A DNA stretch of 64,000 nucleotides from Methanolobus halotolerans. GTDB lineage: Archaea > Halobacteriota > Methanosarcinia > Methanosarcinales > Methanosarcinaceae. Below the pieces are notes generated by a model. That model made no database searches. It was not told the DNA's origin and saw nothing but the letters and a program-made list of their open reading frames with translations. Location: contig NZ_PGGK01000008.1 in assembly GCF_004745425.1 (NCBI RefSeq), positions 1-64,000 on the forward strand, given 5' to 3'. The first letter of the stretch is position 1, and each line of letters starts with the position of its first letter. The position numbers and the translations under genes are program-made. Shown here in pieces: positions 1-8,794 of this stretch.

Positions 1-2
1 GT

Positions 3-155
3 GAGGAAATAAAGGCTAGGAAGCACTGGAATCAGGTAAAAGAGATTAAAATAAAGCTAATAGTAAACAACCTTGGCAGGTATGCCAAAATTGTTTGTTT
101 GATTCAAATGAGGATTTCTACAGAGCCAAAATTTTATATAAACCAAATAAGATAA
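3..155 (+). pseudogene. C-terminal end of a transposase-like reading frame (partial)
   Basis: An open frame enters from outside the window and ends at TAA 153-155. Its 50 residues are basic with a WNQVKEIKIKLIVNNLGRY core, which resembles the C-terminal helix of IS4/IS5-type archaeal transposases. It runs through the sequence TTTCTACAGAGCC (115-127), which recurs in inverted pairs at 24.3 kb and is probably the insertion-sequence end, so the frame would leave the element and stop in flanking DNA. Only the tail is visible, so whether the transposase is intact cannot be judged. Family assignment is tentative. Confidence 0.45.
115..127 (+). repeat. Terminal-repeat-like 13-mer TTTCTACAGAGCC
   Basis: The 13-mer is identical to the right end of the 24288-24420 element and is the reverse complement of its left end. 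It sits at the end of the transposase-like frame and a few bases before an AT-rich TTTTATATAAA stretch that is a candidate TATA box for the betaine-binding protein gene at 319. Confidence 0.55.
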
Positions 156-318
156 TCTCGAACAGCATATTTTGGAGACATATTATGCTTTAAAATTTGC
201 TTTAAAATCGTTTTTAGCTTGAAACCATTCATGATTCAGTTCTGATAACAGCATAATTCCCGAGTACAGAACTGAGTTAGAATTCTTTTTAGAAAGCGAA
301 ATATACAGGAGGATAAAA

Positions 319-1221
319 ATGAATAAAAAAGCAAAAATTATGCTTGCATGTTTACTGATACTTGGCTGTTTTGCGGCAATCGGATGCGTCCAGGAAGAAG
401 AAGCGACTTCTGCAGATGCAGCAGAAGGTATGACTGAACAGACTATAAGTGAAGAAAAAGTCATTATAGGTATACCTTCGTGGGATGACGGCCGTGCCAC
501 TGCCAATGTCCTGAAGCATGTGCTTGAATCAGAAGGACATGAATCAGAGATTATAGTGGCTGATCTGGGAGGTATCTATCAGGCTGTAGCACAGGATGAT
601 ATTGATGTATTCCCCAGTGCATGGTTACCGGCTACTCAGGCACCTTACTGGGATAAATACGGAGAGGACATCGTTTATGTCAACAATGTATCCTCAGGTG
701 CAAAATGTGGTCTGGTTGTTCCGGAATATGTGGAAATAGACTCCATTGAGGAACTGCAGGAAAACCGTGATAAATTCGACGGTGTTATTCGTGGTATTGA
801 GCCCGGTGCAGGCATTATGCAAAACTGTGAAGTAGCAATAGAAGAGTACAACCTGGATTATGAACTGCATTCAAGCAGTACCGTAGGTATGTCCACAGTC
901 TTGCAGGAAGCAATAGATAATGAAGAATGGGTGGTCGTAACTCTATGGGAGCCGCATTGGACTTTTGCACGCATGGACCTTAAATTCCTTGAAGACCCTA
1001 AAGGGATTTTCGGAGAAAGTGATAACATTGTCATGCTTACAAGAAATGGTTTCCAGGAAGATAACCCGGAAGTATACGAAATAATCTCAAGGTTTGAAAT
1101 GGACACCGGGGAAATAGCTGCTATTATGATAGACCTTGATGCCGGAATGGATCCTGAGGACGCAGCATCAAAATGGATAGAGAACAATCCCGAAAGGGTA
1201 AATGATTTCCTTGGCAATTAA
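319..1221 (+). CDS. Glycine betaine/proline-type ABC transporter substrate-binding lipoprotein (OpuAC/ProX family)
   Basis: A 300-residue exported protein. A lipoprotein signal peptide ends at an AIGC lipobox near residue 23, followed by an acidic linker. The mature part (from about residue 45, VIIGIPSWDDGRATANVLKH) has the two-lobe OpuAC/ProX layout, with aromatic and Trp-rich stretches (SAWLPATQAPYW, LWEPHW) like the Trp cages that bind quaternary ammonium compounds. It would deliver betaine or a related compatible solute to an ABC permease. No permease or ATPase gene is adjacent, so it is an orphan here. The start is set by AGGAGG at 307-312. A methylated-amine substrate would fit a methylotroph but is only inference. 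Confidence 0.88.
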   Translation: MNKKAKIMLACLLILGCFAAIGCVQEEEATSADAAEGMTEQTISEEKVIIGIPSWDDGRATANVLKHVLESEGHESEIIVADLGGIYQAVAQDDIDVFPSAWLPATQAPYWDKYGEDIVYVNNVSSGAKCGLVVPEYVEIDSIEELQENRDKFDGVIRGIEPGAGIMQNCEVAIEEYNLDYELHSSSTVGMSTVLQEAIDNEEWVVVTLWEPHWTFARMDLKFLEDPKGIFGESDNIVMLTRNGFQEDNPEVYEIISRFEMDTGEIAAIMIDLDAGMDPEDAASKWIENNPERVNDFLGN

Positions 1222-1257
1222 GCAGGATAAGTGAAACTTACCCTGCCCTTTTTTTTG
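1222..1257 (+). terminator. Stem-loop plus T-run terminator after the betaine-binding gene
   Basis: GCAGGATAAGT (1222-1232) pairs with ACTTACCCTGC (1236-1246) with one mismatch and a 3-nt loop. A run of eight T (1249-1256) follows. It starts directly after the TAA stop of the upstream gene. Confidence 0.75.
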
Positions 1258-1445
1258 GATAAAAGAAAATACTTCCAGGTTGGAAATTGACCAAACCTGA
1301 ACTCAAGAGTGTATACTCATACCCAGTCCGGTTTTGATTTACAGGAGAATAGAACTTCAACCGGTATAACAAATAAACGACCGGACCGCGTGCACAAAAG
1401 TTTAGATGTCGCCACTTCAGTGGCAGGAATAGTCACTGGATATGC

Positions 1446-2312
1446 CTAGCTCTTAAGCGGAAGGAAATATCTTGCAGTATTGCATTCTGCACAGATAAAA
1501 GCAATACCTTTCTTTTTTCCAGCGACCTGGTACTTATATACCACATAATGTCCGCACTTGCAGGGAGACATCATTTTCTGTTCTCCTATATACTTACCAT
1601 CAAACACTATAGGACCCTGATCAGCCTTTGACCCATCATTACACGAATCTGAAATATCAGTTTTCTTTTCAACAGTGACCTCATTATCAAGACTGGATAA
1701 ACCTTTAGATTCTGATGGCCCGACATATTCTCTTATACCCCCGGGAACTATTCCCTTCGGGAATATCTTAAGTCTGCAGGACCTTATATTTTCCCCGAAT
1801 AAAGAAATACCTTCACAGGACAGCAATTCTTTTTTACCATCTTCAAGTATGAAATAACCAGGATGATCGCTTAAATGAACCGTTGAGCCTGAAGACGGTT
1901 CAGCAAAGTATAGAGATTCAAAGAATATCTTTGCTGCTTTGTTAACAGGTTTTGTTATGATATGACCCGTGAGTACACTTGATATAAGATAAAATATATT
2001 TTTTCCCAAACCTTTCCTTGCAAACTGAGGGGAAATTTCAATAGCACGCAATACATACACTGGTTTCCCGTCCGTTGAAGGTGAGTTCCACTTTTCATTC
2101 ATGGACCATCCAACAACAGTATTTCCTGACAGCACCAATACTAAAACAACAGCAGGTCTTTTAAGCCAGCTTTTAAAATTAGCCATGTAATTTGTCATGC
2201 CCAGATGTTTTTTAAAATAGATGAACTCTCCAATTTTTAGTTTGTCAAGCTCAAAAGGGTATTCCGGAACGCAGAAAGATAAGCCATCGCTGGTTTTTGC
2301 AAGTTCGATCAT
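1446..2312 (-). CDS. GNAT-like acetyltransferase with C-terminal zinc ribbon
   Basis: A 288-residue protein. Residues about 60-125 look like a GNAT fold: a hydrophobic strand (VVLVLVLSGNTVVGWS), then VLRAIEISPQFARKGLGKNIF, where RKGLG matches the acetyl-CoA pyrophosphate loop (R/Q-x-x-G-x-G/A). A low-complexity middle is followed by a C-terminal zinc ribbon, CKCGHY...CAEC (about residues 250-278). It begins 14 bp after the downstream end of a histone-deacetylase-family gene, so it is probably cotranscribed with two deacetylases, giving an acetylation/deacetylation context. Catalytic activity is not proven by sequence; the fold call is moderate. Confidence 0.55.
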   Translation of the reverse strand: MIELAKTSDGLSFCVPEYPFELDKLKIGEFIYFKKHLGMTNYMANFKSWLKRPAVVLVLVLSGNTVVGWSMNEKWNSPSTDGKPVYVLRAIEISPQFARKGLGKNIFYLISSVLTGHIITKPVNKAAKIFFESLYFAEPSSGSTVHLSDHPGYFILEDGKKELLSCEGISLFGENIRSCRLKIFPKGIVPGGIREYVGPSESKGLSSLDNEVTVEKKTDISDSCNDGSKADQGPIVFDGKYIGEQKMMSPCKCGHYVVYKYQVAGKKKGIAFICAECNTARYFLPLKS

Positions 2313-2326
2313 CTGATTACAACCAT

Positions 2327-3403
2327 TTATAGGGTATCACTGAATTCCCAGTATGGATCCAGTATCATCGCCAATTTAGATAAGTTTTTCATAAAGATCT
2401 TTCTGGTGCTCGTATCTCTGCTTGCCAGCAACAATACCGGATCAACCTCATCCTGAATAGTCCTTTTGCCCATAAGTCCTTCGATCACTGTGGATACCAA
2501 TAAACCCATATCTTCATGATAACCCCCTTCCAACAGACATACCATATTCCATCGGCTTGCAAGTTTAGAAACAATACGATAGTAGCCGTCAACAGTAAGG
2601 TCCAGCTGTGCCAGCGATTCTTTATGATAGGAATCAAAACCACATTCAAGAAGTATGATTTCCGGATTGAATTTATCCAGTACTTTTTCTACAACCTCGT
2701 CAAAGAACATCGCGTATTCTGTGTTTCCTGACCGGGATGGCATTTCCATATTAATGGAGAGACCAAGTGCAGGATAGACACCAATGTCCTTTATAAAACC
2801 ACTATATGGATAAAATGTGGAAGGATCCTGGTGGACTGAAATGCACAGTACATCAGGGTCGGCGGAGAAAATGCTATAGGTACCGTCGGAAGCATGTGCA
2901 TCGATATTTAGTATCGCGATCTTTTTGATCCTATATACTTCCTGCAAATATCGTGCAAGAATGGCAGAGTTGTTGAAAATACAAAAGCCACTGGAGTTAT
3001 CGATACCTGCATGATGACCCGGAGGCCTGACCAGAGCAAATGAGTGATCACAGGTACCGTCCATAACAAGATTGCCTGCATTCAAAACACAACCCAGAGC
3101 ATGCAGGAGCACTTCAAAAGAAGAATCGCAGAGATAAGTATCTTTACCGAGCTGTCTGGCAGACTGCCTGGTACTTGTCTGTACAAGATCAGTATATTTT
3201 TTGGTATGCACCCTCAAAATATCCTTGATCAAAGCCGGTTCTGAATTGAACAAGGAGCATGACCCATTGCCGGGAATTCCATTTTCCGAGAGATAAGTGA
3301 ATATCTGATGTAACCGCTGAGGATTCTCCGGTCCGGGAAAACCGTTTAACACAGGATCATGTGAATTATGGTTTACATTATGTGTCAGACCAATCCGTAC
3401 CAT
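2327..3403 (-). CDS. Histone deacetylase superfamily protein (class II-like)
   Basis: About 358 residues, a complete single-domain deacetylase. Visible active-site features: RPPGHH (His dyad), NIDAHASDGT supplying the Asp and His zinc ligands, ECGFDSY with the third Asp ligand, and LLEGGYH with the catalytic Tyr. Known substrates of archaeal and bacterial members include acetyl-lysine, acetylpolyamines and acetoin-type compounds; none can be chosen from sequence. A GTG at 3409 is possible, but ATG 3403 has GAGGTG at better spacing; that site overlaps the TGA of the preceding gene (3411-3413), so translation is probably coupled. Confidence 0.9.
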   Translation of the reverse strand: MVRIGLTHNVNHNSHDPVLNGFPGPENPQRLHQIFTYLSENGIPGNGSCSLFNSEPALIKDILRVHTKKYTDLVQTSTRQSARQLGKDTYLCDSSFEVLLHALGCVLNAGNLVMDGTCDHSFALVRPPGHHAGIDNSSGFCIFNNSAILARYLQEVYRIKKIAILNIDAHASDGTYSIFSADPDVLCISVHQDPSTFYPYSGFIKDIGVYPALGLSINMEMPSRSGNTEYAMFFDEVVEKVLDKFNPEIILLECGFDSYHKESLAQLDLTVDGYYRIVSKLASRWNMVCLLEGGYHEDMGLLVSTVIEGLMGKRTIQDEVDPVLLLASRDTSTRKIFMKNLSKLAMILDPYWEFSDTL

Positions 3404-3410
3404 AGGCACC

Positions 3411-5219
3411 TCATATTAAAATCGATCTAAGTGCTTTCACTTCGGCGATTTTCATCTTGGTATCCATCAAAACCTGTCGCTGCTGGTTCTTCTTGAAACT
3501 TGATATCGCGGGTCTATCACTCACAGGATTTGGTTCTTCAAGCAGTGCACTTAGAACGCTATGGCACAGTTGTCCGTTAAAGTCATGATAACCTCCCTCC
3601 ATCAGAAGGACGAAATTCTTCTGATACAAAGTCCGGATCATCGAGGTCATTTTATGAAAGCCATCTGATGTAAGACTCATACCTATGTTCTTTTCCTTGT
3701 AGTATGCATCGAACCCACATGAGCAGATTATGAACTCCGGAGCAAAACTTTTTACAAGAGGGATGACGACCTCTTCAAAGGCAAGTGAATACTCCTCATC
3801 ACCTGCGCCTACAGGCATTTCCACATTAACGGTATAACCTCTGCCGGCCTCATCCCCGGTCTCTTTTGAAAAGCCCTTCCTTGGATAGAAACCATGAGGA
3901 TCACGATGCAGAGATACGAAAAGAACTGTCGGGTCCTTATAGAATATATCCATCGTACCGTCCCCTGCATGTGCGTCCCAGTCAACTATCATTATCCTGC
4001 CTATATTCTTTTTTTCCTGCAAGTACCTGGCAAGGATGGCTGCATTGTTAAAAAGGCAAAAGCCACCATACTTACTTCCAGTTGCGTGATGCCCGGGAGG
4101 CCTGGTCATTACAAAAGCATACGGATATTTACCGTCAGCAACAAGAGAACCTGCCTTTATAGCCGCCCCTGCAGATAATTTTGCGACCTCATATGATCTG
4201 GATGTCATGTATGTGCTGTCCCCGAGAAAACCTCCGCCAGCTGCCGAATAGGATTTTACGAATTTTATGTAGGAGTCATCATGGACCCTAAGAAGATCTT
4301 CATCAGAGGCCATATCGAAATCATTCATCAGTGAACACTGTTCATTCCTGAATATACCGTTCTTTTCAAGGTACCACATTGCTTTTATGAGACGCCCGGG
4401 ACTCTCATGAGCATGCAGAGACAGGGAAGAAGGACTATGCTCAACGTGTTTTTCATCATACAGAAATGCTACTCCGGAAGTTATTGCATCTGCCGCTTCC
4501 TGCGACAGTTCATCCTTTTGGACATCCTTCTTCCAGCCACAAGAAAACATATTCTGTTTTTGTCTTGATTGAACTCCGAATAAAGAACTTGTTTGATTTT
4601 TTTGGGGCACAGGAGTTTTCATGTTCTGTTGAACGGAACATGCCTCTGTTTCAATGTTACCGGAAAAAGCCTGTTGCCTATCAGTTGAAACCGGGCATGG
4701 CGTTTTAAACTCAGTGTCCAGGACCGTTTTTACTCTTTGTTTAGGAGAGGCTTTCAGAGCATCCTTTACGATCTGTTCATACTTTGAACTGACCTCTTCG
4801 GACTTTGTTGGAGACTGCTCTTCAGCCATCTCGATCTCAACGGATTGATATTCAATTTCCTCGAATGCACCGGAAAATATCTCAGTATTGAGATCTGCAT
4901 CTTTATCAGGACCGGAATCTGCTGAAAACGGGGTTTCTTTCGGATCTACATCGCATGCAGGATATTCGGGACCAATAATACAGTCCCCGCCTGCAACTTC
5001 GTGTTTAACTGGTAAGCTTATATCTTCATCCGGTCCGTCTTTCACAATGTCAGGTAAACTTTCCGTACCATGTTCGGGATTCTCGTCCGGTCCTTTTGAA
5101 GGAATATCGCAAAAACAGGAAGACATAGCTACATTCAGTTTTTGCTTTAACGTATCAGGATCTTTTTCCGGAGATCTCCGATCATTCCGCTTATCTTTCC
5201 CGTTCTCTGTCAAGGACAT
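3411..5219 (-). CDS. Histone deacetylase superfamily protein with long acidic N-terminal extension
   Basis: A 602-residue protein. Residues 1 to about 245 are hydrophilic, acidic and low complexity, unlike any domain I recognise. From about 250 to 575 there is a full deacetylase domain with TRPPGHH, DWDAHAGDGT, SCGFDAYY and LMEGGYH, so all zinc ligands and the catalytic Tyr are present. It is a paralogue of the next gene downstream. The extension is several times longer than normal N-termini in this family and could mediate partner binding or localisation. The gene lies 20 bp after a lipoprotein gene and, more distantly, downstream of two archaellin genes on the same strand. Confidence 0.9.
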   Translation of the reverse strand: MSLTENGKDKRNDRRSPEKDPDTLKQKLNVAMSSCFCDIPSKGPDENPEHGTESLPDIVKDGPDEDISLPVKHEVAGGDCIIGPEYPACDVDPKETPFSADSGPDKDADLNTEIFSGAFEEIEYQSVEIEMAEEQSPTKSEEVSSKYEQIVKDALKASPKQRVKTVLDTEFKTPCPVSTDRQQAFSGNIETEACSVQQNMKTPVPQKNQTSSLFGVQSRQKQNMFSCGWKKDVQKDELSQEAADAITSGVAFLYDEKHVEHSPSSLSLHAHESPGRLIKAMWYLEKNGIFRNEQCSLMNDFDMASDEDLLRVHDDSYIKFVKSYSAAGGGFLGDSTYMTSRSYEVAKLSAGAAIKAGSLVADGKYPYAFVMTRPPGHHATGSKYGGFCLFNNAAILARYLQEKKNIGRIMIVDWDAHAGDGTMDIFYKDPTVLFVSLHRDPHGFYPRKGFSKETGDEAGRGYTVNVEMPVGAGDEEYSLAFEEVVIPLVKSFAPEFIICSCGFDAYYKEKNIGMSLTSDGFHKMTSMIRTLYQKNFVLLMEGGYHDFNGQLCHSVLSALLEEPNPVSDRPAISSFKKNQQRQVLMDTKMKIAEVKALRSILI

Positions 5220-5239
5220 CGTTTCCCCCTAAATGATAT

Positions 5240-6187
5240 TTATTGAACCTGGATCCATAAAGGATCAAGCACACCCGTATATTTGGTACCCATATACTCA
5301 AAAACCACAATGGGTTCTTCTATACACACCCAGCCTGCGACCTTGGGTTTGATGATCCATGTCTTTTTTGTAGTTTCTCCGGGTGCAATGCTATCAAAGA
5401 ACAGATTCGTATTCTCAACATCCATTGTGTTCCCGAATTTGGCTGTGACTGCAAAGTTCTCATAGGGTTGCCGGGCAAAGTTCTTTACCCATACGTCTAC
5501 AGTTGTTACTTTACCTGCCATCACCTGCTGCGCCGGAACCAGTCTGATGCACTGGGCCAGGGTTTCATTAGCTATCAAAGTAGCATTACTGATATCTACT
5601 ACCCTCTCCAGGACTTTCTTTTTATCCTTGTCCTTTTTATTAAGGTAGAGACCTGAACCCAACATCATGACCGAGGCGGCAAAGATTATTCCGGAGTTAT
5701 CGGCTATATCGTCTACAACAGTCTTTTTGACTTCTATGTTGAGTTCCGTAGCCTCGCCCATCTCCAGTGGAGTGAAAGATACACGAGTAATTATCCAGCC
5801 AACTTCGGTATTCTGGAGTTTGAAATAGACAGGAGTGGAAAATGTGTTCTTTTCTTTCCCCGAAAGATCCAGACTCGAGACAATGCATTCGGTTTCCACC
5901 ATAGCAAGCTTCTCCGATATCTGTACAGAGGTTACGTTTATTTCCTTGATCCCGCCTGCCCGGATATCTTTATTATTGAATATCATCGTGATACTTGCAG
6001 GTGCAAGGAAGTCCTTACCTTCATACAGATCAAAAGCCAGACCCGGCTCATCTTCATTGATGGCGTTCAGGAAGTCGGTAACAGTTAATTCAACGGACTC
6101 TTCAGGAGATTTGCCTACACACCCGCTCTGGAAGATAACGGATGCAAGGACAAGGATACAAATTATGTACGCGGACCTGTGTTTCAT
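5240..6187 (-). CDS. Lipoprotein with NTF2-like (DUF4878-type) and Ig-like regions
   Basis: A 315-residue protein with a lipoprotein signal (SVIFQSGC, Cys near residue 23). Residues about 30-145 resemble the NTF2-like lipoprotein repeat often annotated DUF4878 (a helix with DFLNAINEDEPGLAFDLY, then beta strands). A hydrophobic stretch (SGIIFAASVMMLGSGLYL, about 165-182) followed by KKDKDKKK suggests a second membrane contact. The C-terminus (about 215-315) looks like a CARDB/Ig-type extracellular domain. It follows the exported protein gene at 6234 and precedes the two deacetylase genes, all on the minus strand. Function unknown. Confidence 0.6.
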   Translation of the reverse strand: MKHRSAYIICILVLASVIFQSGCVGKSPEESVELTVTDFLNAINEDEPGLAFDLYEGKDFLAPASITMIFNNKDIRAGGIKEINVTSVQISEKLAMVETECIVSSLDLSGKEKNTFSTPVYFKLQNTEVGWIITRVSFTPLEMGEATELNIEVKKTVVDDIADNSGIIFAASVMMLGSGLYLNKKDKDKKKVLERVVDISNATLIANETLAQCIRLVPAQQVMAGKVTTVDVWVKNFARQPYENFAVTAKFGNTMDVENTNLFFDSIAPGETTKKTWIIKPKVAGWVCIEEPIVVFEYMGTKYTGVLDPLWIQVQ

Positions 6188-6233
6188 GTGAGCACCAGAT
6201 AGATAATGAAGTAGGGAGCATAGATTTTAGAGA

Positions 6234-6965
6234 TCATTTATTTTTATTCATTCTAATTATATATAATGCTATTGATGCAAGCATTATTTCAATGATAATC
6301 AGAATCGGAAGGAAATATTTATTTTTGTAGAAGGGCTTTTCCCGGATATCCACATGCACCGCATATTCGAACGCAGGCATATCCCCATTCATAAAGGAGC
6401 GTATGCCGCTGGCACCTTCTAACACAACACGACCGCCCTTGAACGATTGCGATGAGTTGTCAAGTCCGTCATAGGACACCAGTTCAGTGCCATCCGGAAG
6501 AACCAGTTCTATCTTATTTATCAGGGGATGACCGAGTACCCATATACTATGTTCTCCGGAAGAGATAGTCGAGTCCAGACCATATTGCACTGTTGTTGTC
6601 ACATTCAGGACAGAGCTGTTCACCTGACCCTCCGCACCTTCGAAATGAATACCTATGGAATCAATTGTCAGTTGAACAGAACCATTGTCGAGCATAATGT
6701 ACTCCAGAAACTGCACACCTCCGTTTGATAGGTAATCTTCCTCGAATTTACCGGTCTCGGAAGCATTTACAACCCCATCACCATCGATATCCATTTCGTC
6801 CCTGAAATCACGGGCGTTTTCATCGGTGTATGTTTCGATCAAGGTGAATGTAACCGAATCACCATACAGGTCGATATCGTTTGTAAACGAGACCTCTGCT
6901 GAAGCTGGTATGGCAAAACAGCAGAATAATACGATCAAGATTAAGAAAATATTTTTTTGTACCAT
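6234..6965 (-). CDS. Exported membrane-anchored protein with EF-hand-like loop
   Basis: About 243 residues. The N-terminus MVQKNIFLILIVLFCCFAIPASAE is a typical signal peptide, and the C-terminus has a single membrane helix (FLPILIIIEIMLASIALYII) followed by RMNKNK, so the body faces outside. An MDIDGDGVVNASE segment (about residues 55-70) fits an EF-hand/dockerin calcium loop. Longer in-frame starts reach 7034 and would overlap the upstream archaellin; I prefer ATG 6965 because GAGG lies just upstream and the signal peptide starts there. It directly follows archaellin genes, so a surface or archaellum-related role is possible but unproven. Confidence 0.6.
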   Translation of the reverse strand: MVQKNIFLILIVLFCCFAIPASAEVSFTNDIDLYGDSVTFTLIETYTDENARDFRDEMDIDGDGVVNASETGKFEEDYLSNGGVQFLEYIMLDNGSVQLTIDSIGIHFEGAEGQVNSSVLNVTTTVQYGLDSTISSGEHSIWVLGHPLINKIELVLPDGTELVSYDGLDNSSQSFKGGRVVLEGASGIRSFMNGDMPAFEYAVHVDIREKPFYKNKYFLPILIIIEIMLASIALYIIRMNKNK

Positions 6966-6999
6966 GTCATCCCTCATAAAAATATAAGGAAAGTCCTGC

Positions 7000-7785
7000 T
7001 CACGGATAGAGCTGGACTGCTTCCCTTGTACCATACGATGATGGAGTTAAAAAAGTAGCCATTGTTGTTGCACCGGATTCTGGTGTAAGTACTATTGTCA
7101 CACTTGTACGTATCCCGATATCAAGATTGGAATCCTTCTGATTCCCGGCGGTAGATGTTTCACCTATTGACGCAAAGGACATGTCACCATCTGACACCGC
7201 TGACAGGTAAATGATTGCCAGATCCCCGGTATTCATTATCGGATTTCCCTGGGTGAAAGACCTGTCATCGTCCCTTATCTTCTGTGCCGTAAAGAAATGT
7301 CTTGCATTATGTCCCGGTGTTGCCTGAGTATCTGTGAGCAAGGCTGCCAGATTTTCAGCTGCAGTGCCTTCCGAGGAAAAATTACTCATCGAGTTGCCAT
7401 ATGTCTTATCATTGTTAGCATAGAGCAGATCATTGGTATTTGTCCCGTCCGTGATAGTCACTACCAGCTGGTTGAAATCCACAGGGAAACTACCTACATT
7501 CAGACCTACCCGCATCTTCAGCAGAGAGACATTGCCTGCTATATCACTGGCATTGTTCTTTGCACGGACACCTTCGATGCTCTTGATGACAATATTGGAT
7601 GAAACCTCCTGAGTCGCCTGCTTGCCGGTAGACTGGGCCTGCTGCTGCAGAATGCCGGAAGTCTGTATAAGAACAGAAGCAGCAACAGCAGCAATGAGCA
7701 CCATAGCAATGAATATTATAAGAGTACCGATGCCCACCTGAGCCCTGTTATTAACGGATACTCCGGTTTTTCTGTTTGTTTTCAT
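7000..7785 (-). CDS. arlB: Archaellin (archaellum filament subunit)
   Basis: About 261 residues. The N-terminus MKTNRKTGVSVNNRAQVGIG is a class III signal peptide, with cleavage by the prearchaellin peptidase expected just before QVGIG. The hydrophobic helix [22 protein letters not shown] follows; it assembles the filament core. The beta-rich C-terminal half is the surface domain. ATG 7785 is preferred over upstream ATGs because of GGAG at suitable distance. It is the second gene of a tandem pair and the most divergent of the four archaellins here. No arlCDEFGHIJ motor genes are in this window. Confidence 0.9.
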   Translation of the reverse strand: MKTNRKTGVSVNNRAQVGIGTLIIFIAMVLIAAVAASVLIQTSGILQQQAQSTGKQATQEVSSNIVIKSIEGVRAKNNASDIAGNVSLLKMRVGLNVGSFPVDFNQLVVTITDGTNTNDLLYANNDKTYGNSMSNFSSEGTAAENLAALLTDTQATPGHNARHFFTAQKIRDDDRSFTQGNPIMNTGDLAIIYLSAVSDGDMSFASIGETSTAGNQKDSNLDIGIRTSVTIVLTPESGATTMATFLTPSSYGTREAVQLYP

Positions 7786-7811
7786 TGAAACCATCTCCGT
7801 GAAAATAGAAT

Positions 7812-7832
7812 GATGTGTAAAAATCCTACACA
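7812..7832 (-). other. Small inverted repeat between tandem archaellin genes
   Basis: TGTGTA (7814-7819) and TACACA (7827-7832) form a 6-bp stem in the short gap between two archaellin genes. It is positioned like the stronger hairpin at 11198-11223 in the other archaellin pair, so both pairs may carry a processing or attenuation stem-loop. Confidence 0.35.
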
Positions 7833-7844
7833 CCATTAGTCACA

Positions 7845-8618
7845 TCACGGATACAGTTGTACATTTTCCTTGACACCGTAAGATGAAGGTGTTACGAACT
7901 CAGCAACTGTAGCTGCACCGGATTCCGGCGTCAATACGATGTTCACAGCAGTCCTTGGAACAAGTTCCAGACCTGATGACTTCAATTCCCCTGAAGTGGA
8001 TGCAATCGCGCCATAATTAGCCCCTTCAGACGATACTGTTGCGATGTACACAATAATAAGATCACCAGTGTTCATTACAGGATTTGCTTGTGAAAAAGAC
8101 TGATCTTCATCACGGATTTTATCTACTGTATAGAACTGAGTAGGATTTGTTCCATTAGTCAGCAATTTTTCCAGATTTACAGAAGCACTACTACTGTCAT
8201 CAAAGCCATCCATGAAACCTTCATATGACTTACTATTGCCTGCATATACAAGGTTATGTGCTATCGAACCGTCGGTGATGGATATAACTACCTGGTTGAC
8301 ATCTACGGGAGAACTGCCAACATTAAGACCGACCTGAAGTTTAAGCAGGTCAACGGTCTCAGAAAGATTAGTGTCATCACCAGTGGTATTTTTAGCACGT
8401 ACACCTTCGATGTTCTTGACCATCAGGTTGGATGATACTTCCTGGGTTGACTGCTTACCGGTAGACTGGGCCTTTTGCTGCAAAATACCGGATGTCTGTA
8501 TCAGTACGGCGGCCGCAACAGCCGCGACGAGCACCATGGCAATGAATATGATAAGGGTACCAATACCCACCTGGGCCCGGGTGTTATTTCTCATTGAGAA
8601 TGTTCTGTTTGCTTTCAT
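7845..8618 (-). CDS. arlB: Archaellin (archaellum filament subunit)
   Basis: 257 residues. Class III signal peptide [20 protein letters not shown], hydrophobic assembly helix, then the surface domain. ATG 8618 is chosen because GGAGG lies 7 nt upstream; a longer TTG start exists but places the RBS too close. The first ~75 residues are identical to the archaellin at 11230-11991, and the DNA, including the ribosome binding site, is almost identical there, while the surface domains differ. This points to a recent duplication or gene conversion of the 5' end. It leads the minus-strand gene train that ends at 1446. Confidence 0.92.
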   Translation of the reverse strand: MKANRTFSMRNNTRAQVGIGTLIIFIAMVLVAAVAAAVLIQTSGILQQKAQSTGKQSTQEVSSNLMVKNIEGVRAKNTTGDDTNLSETVDLLKLQVGLNVGSSPVDVNQVVISITDGSIAHNLVYAGNSKSYEGFMDGFDDSSSASVNLEKLLTNGTNPTQFYTVDKIRDEDQSFSQANPVMNTGDLIIVYIATVSSEGANYGAIASTSGELKSSGLELVPRTAVNIVLTPESGAATVAEFVTPSSYGVKENVQLYP

Positions 8619-8692
8619 GTACAATCCTCCTATAATATCCTTATGTTTTTGGATATGCTATTATTATAAAAATACTTAATATAAATAAGTAT

Positions 8693-8716
8693 GGTTGGAA
8701 ATGATAAACACCAAAC
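8693..8716. promoter_or_regulatory. Shared element in archaellin/7TM divergent promoter
   Basis: GGTTGGAAAT followed by AAAC and CAAAC blocks. The same arrangement occurs at 12064-12087, at nearly the same distance from the archaellin start codon (75 versus 73 bp), between an archaellin and a 7TM gene. The surrounding AT-rich sequence differs, so the conserved block may be a regulator site. No experiment supports this. Confidence 0.4.
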
Positions 8717-8794
8717 AGCATCTTTTTGTACTATCAAGATACTATTATATAATAAAAAGTAAATACTATTAAATATTATATTAGAGGATAGGAC

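Noticed and set aside
183-506. Minus-strand ORF of 107 codons over the betaine-binding gene start
   Set aside because: It is antisense to a well-supported lipoprotein gene and has a Ser/Ile-rich shadow composition.
1277-1298. GGTTGGAAATTGACCAAACC, similar to the archaellin promoter element
   Set aside because: It lies downstream of one gene and at the 3' side of another, with no promoter role; the match is probably chance or a simple inverted repeat.
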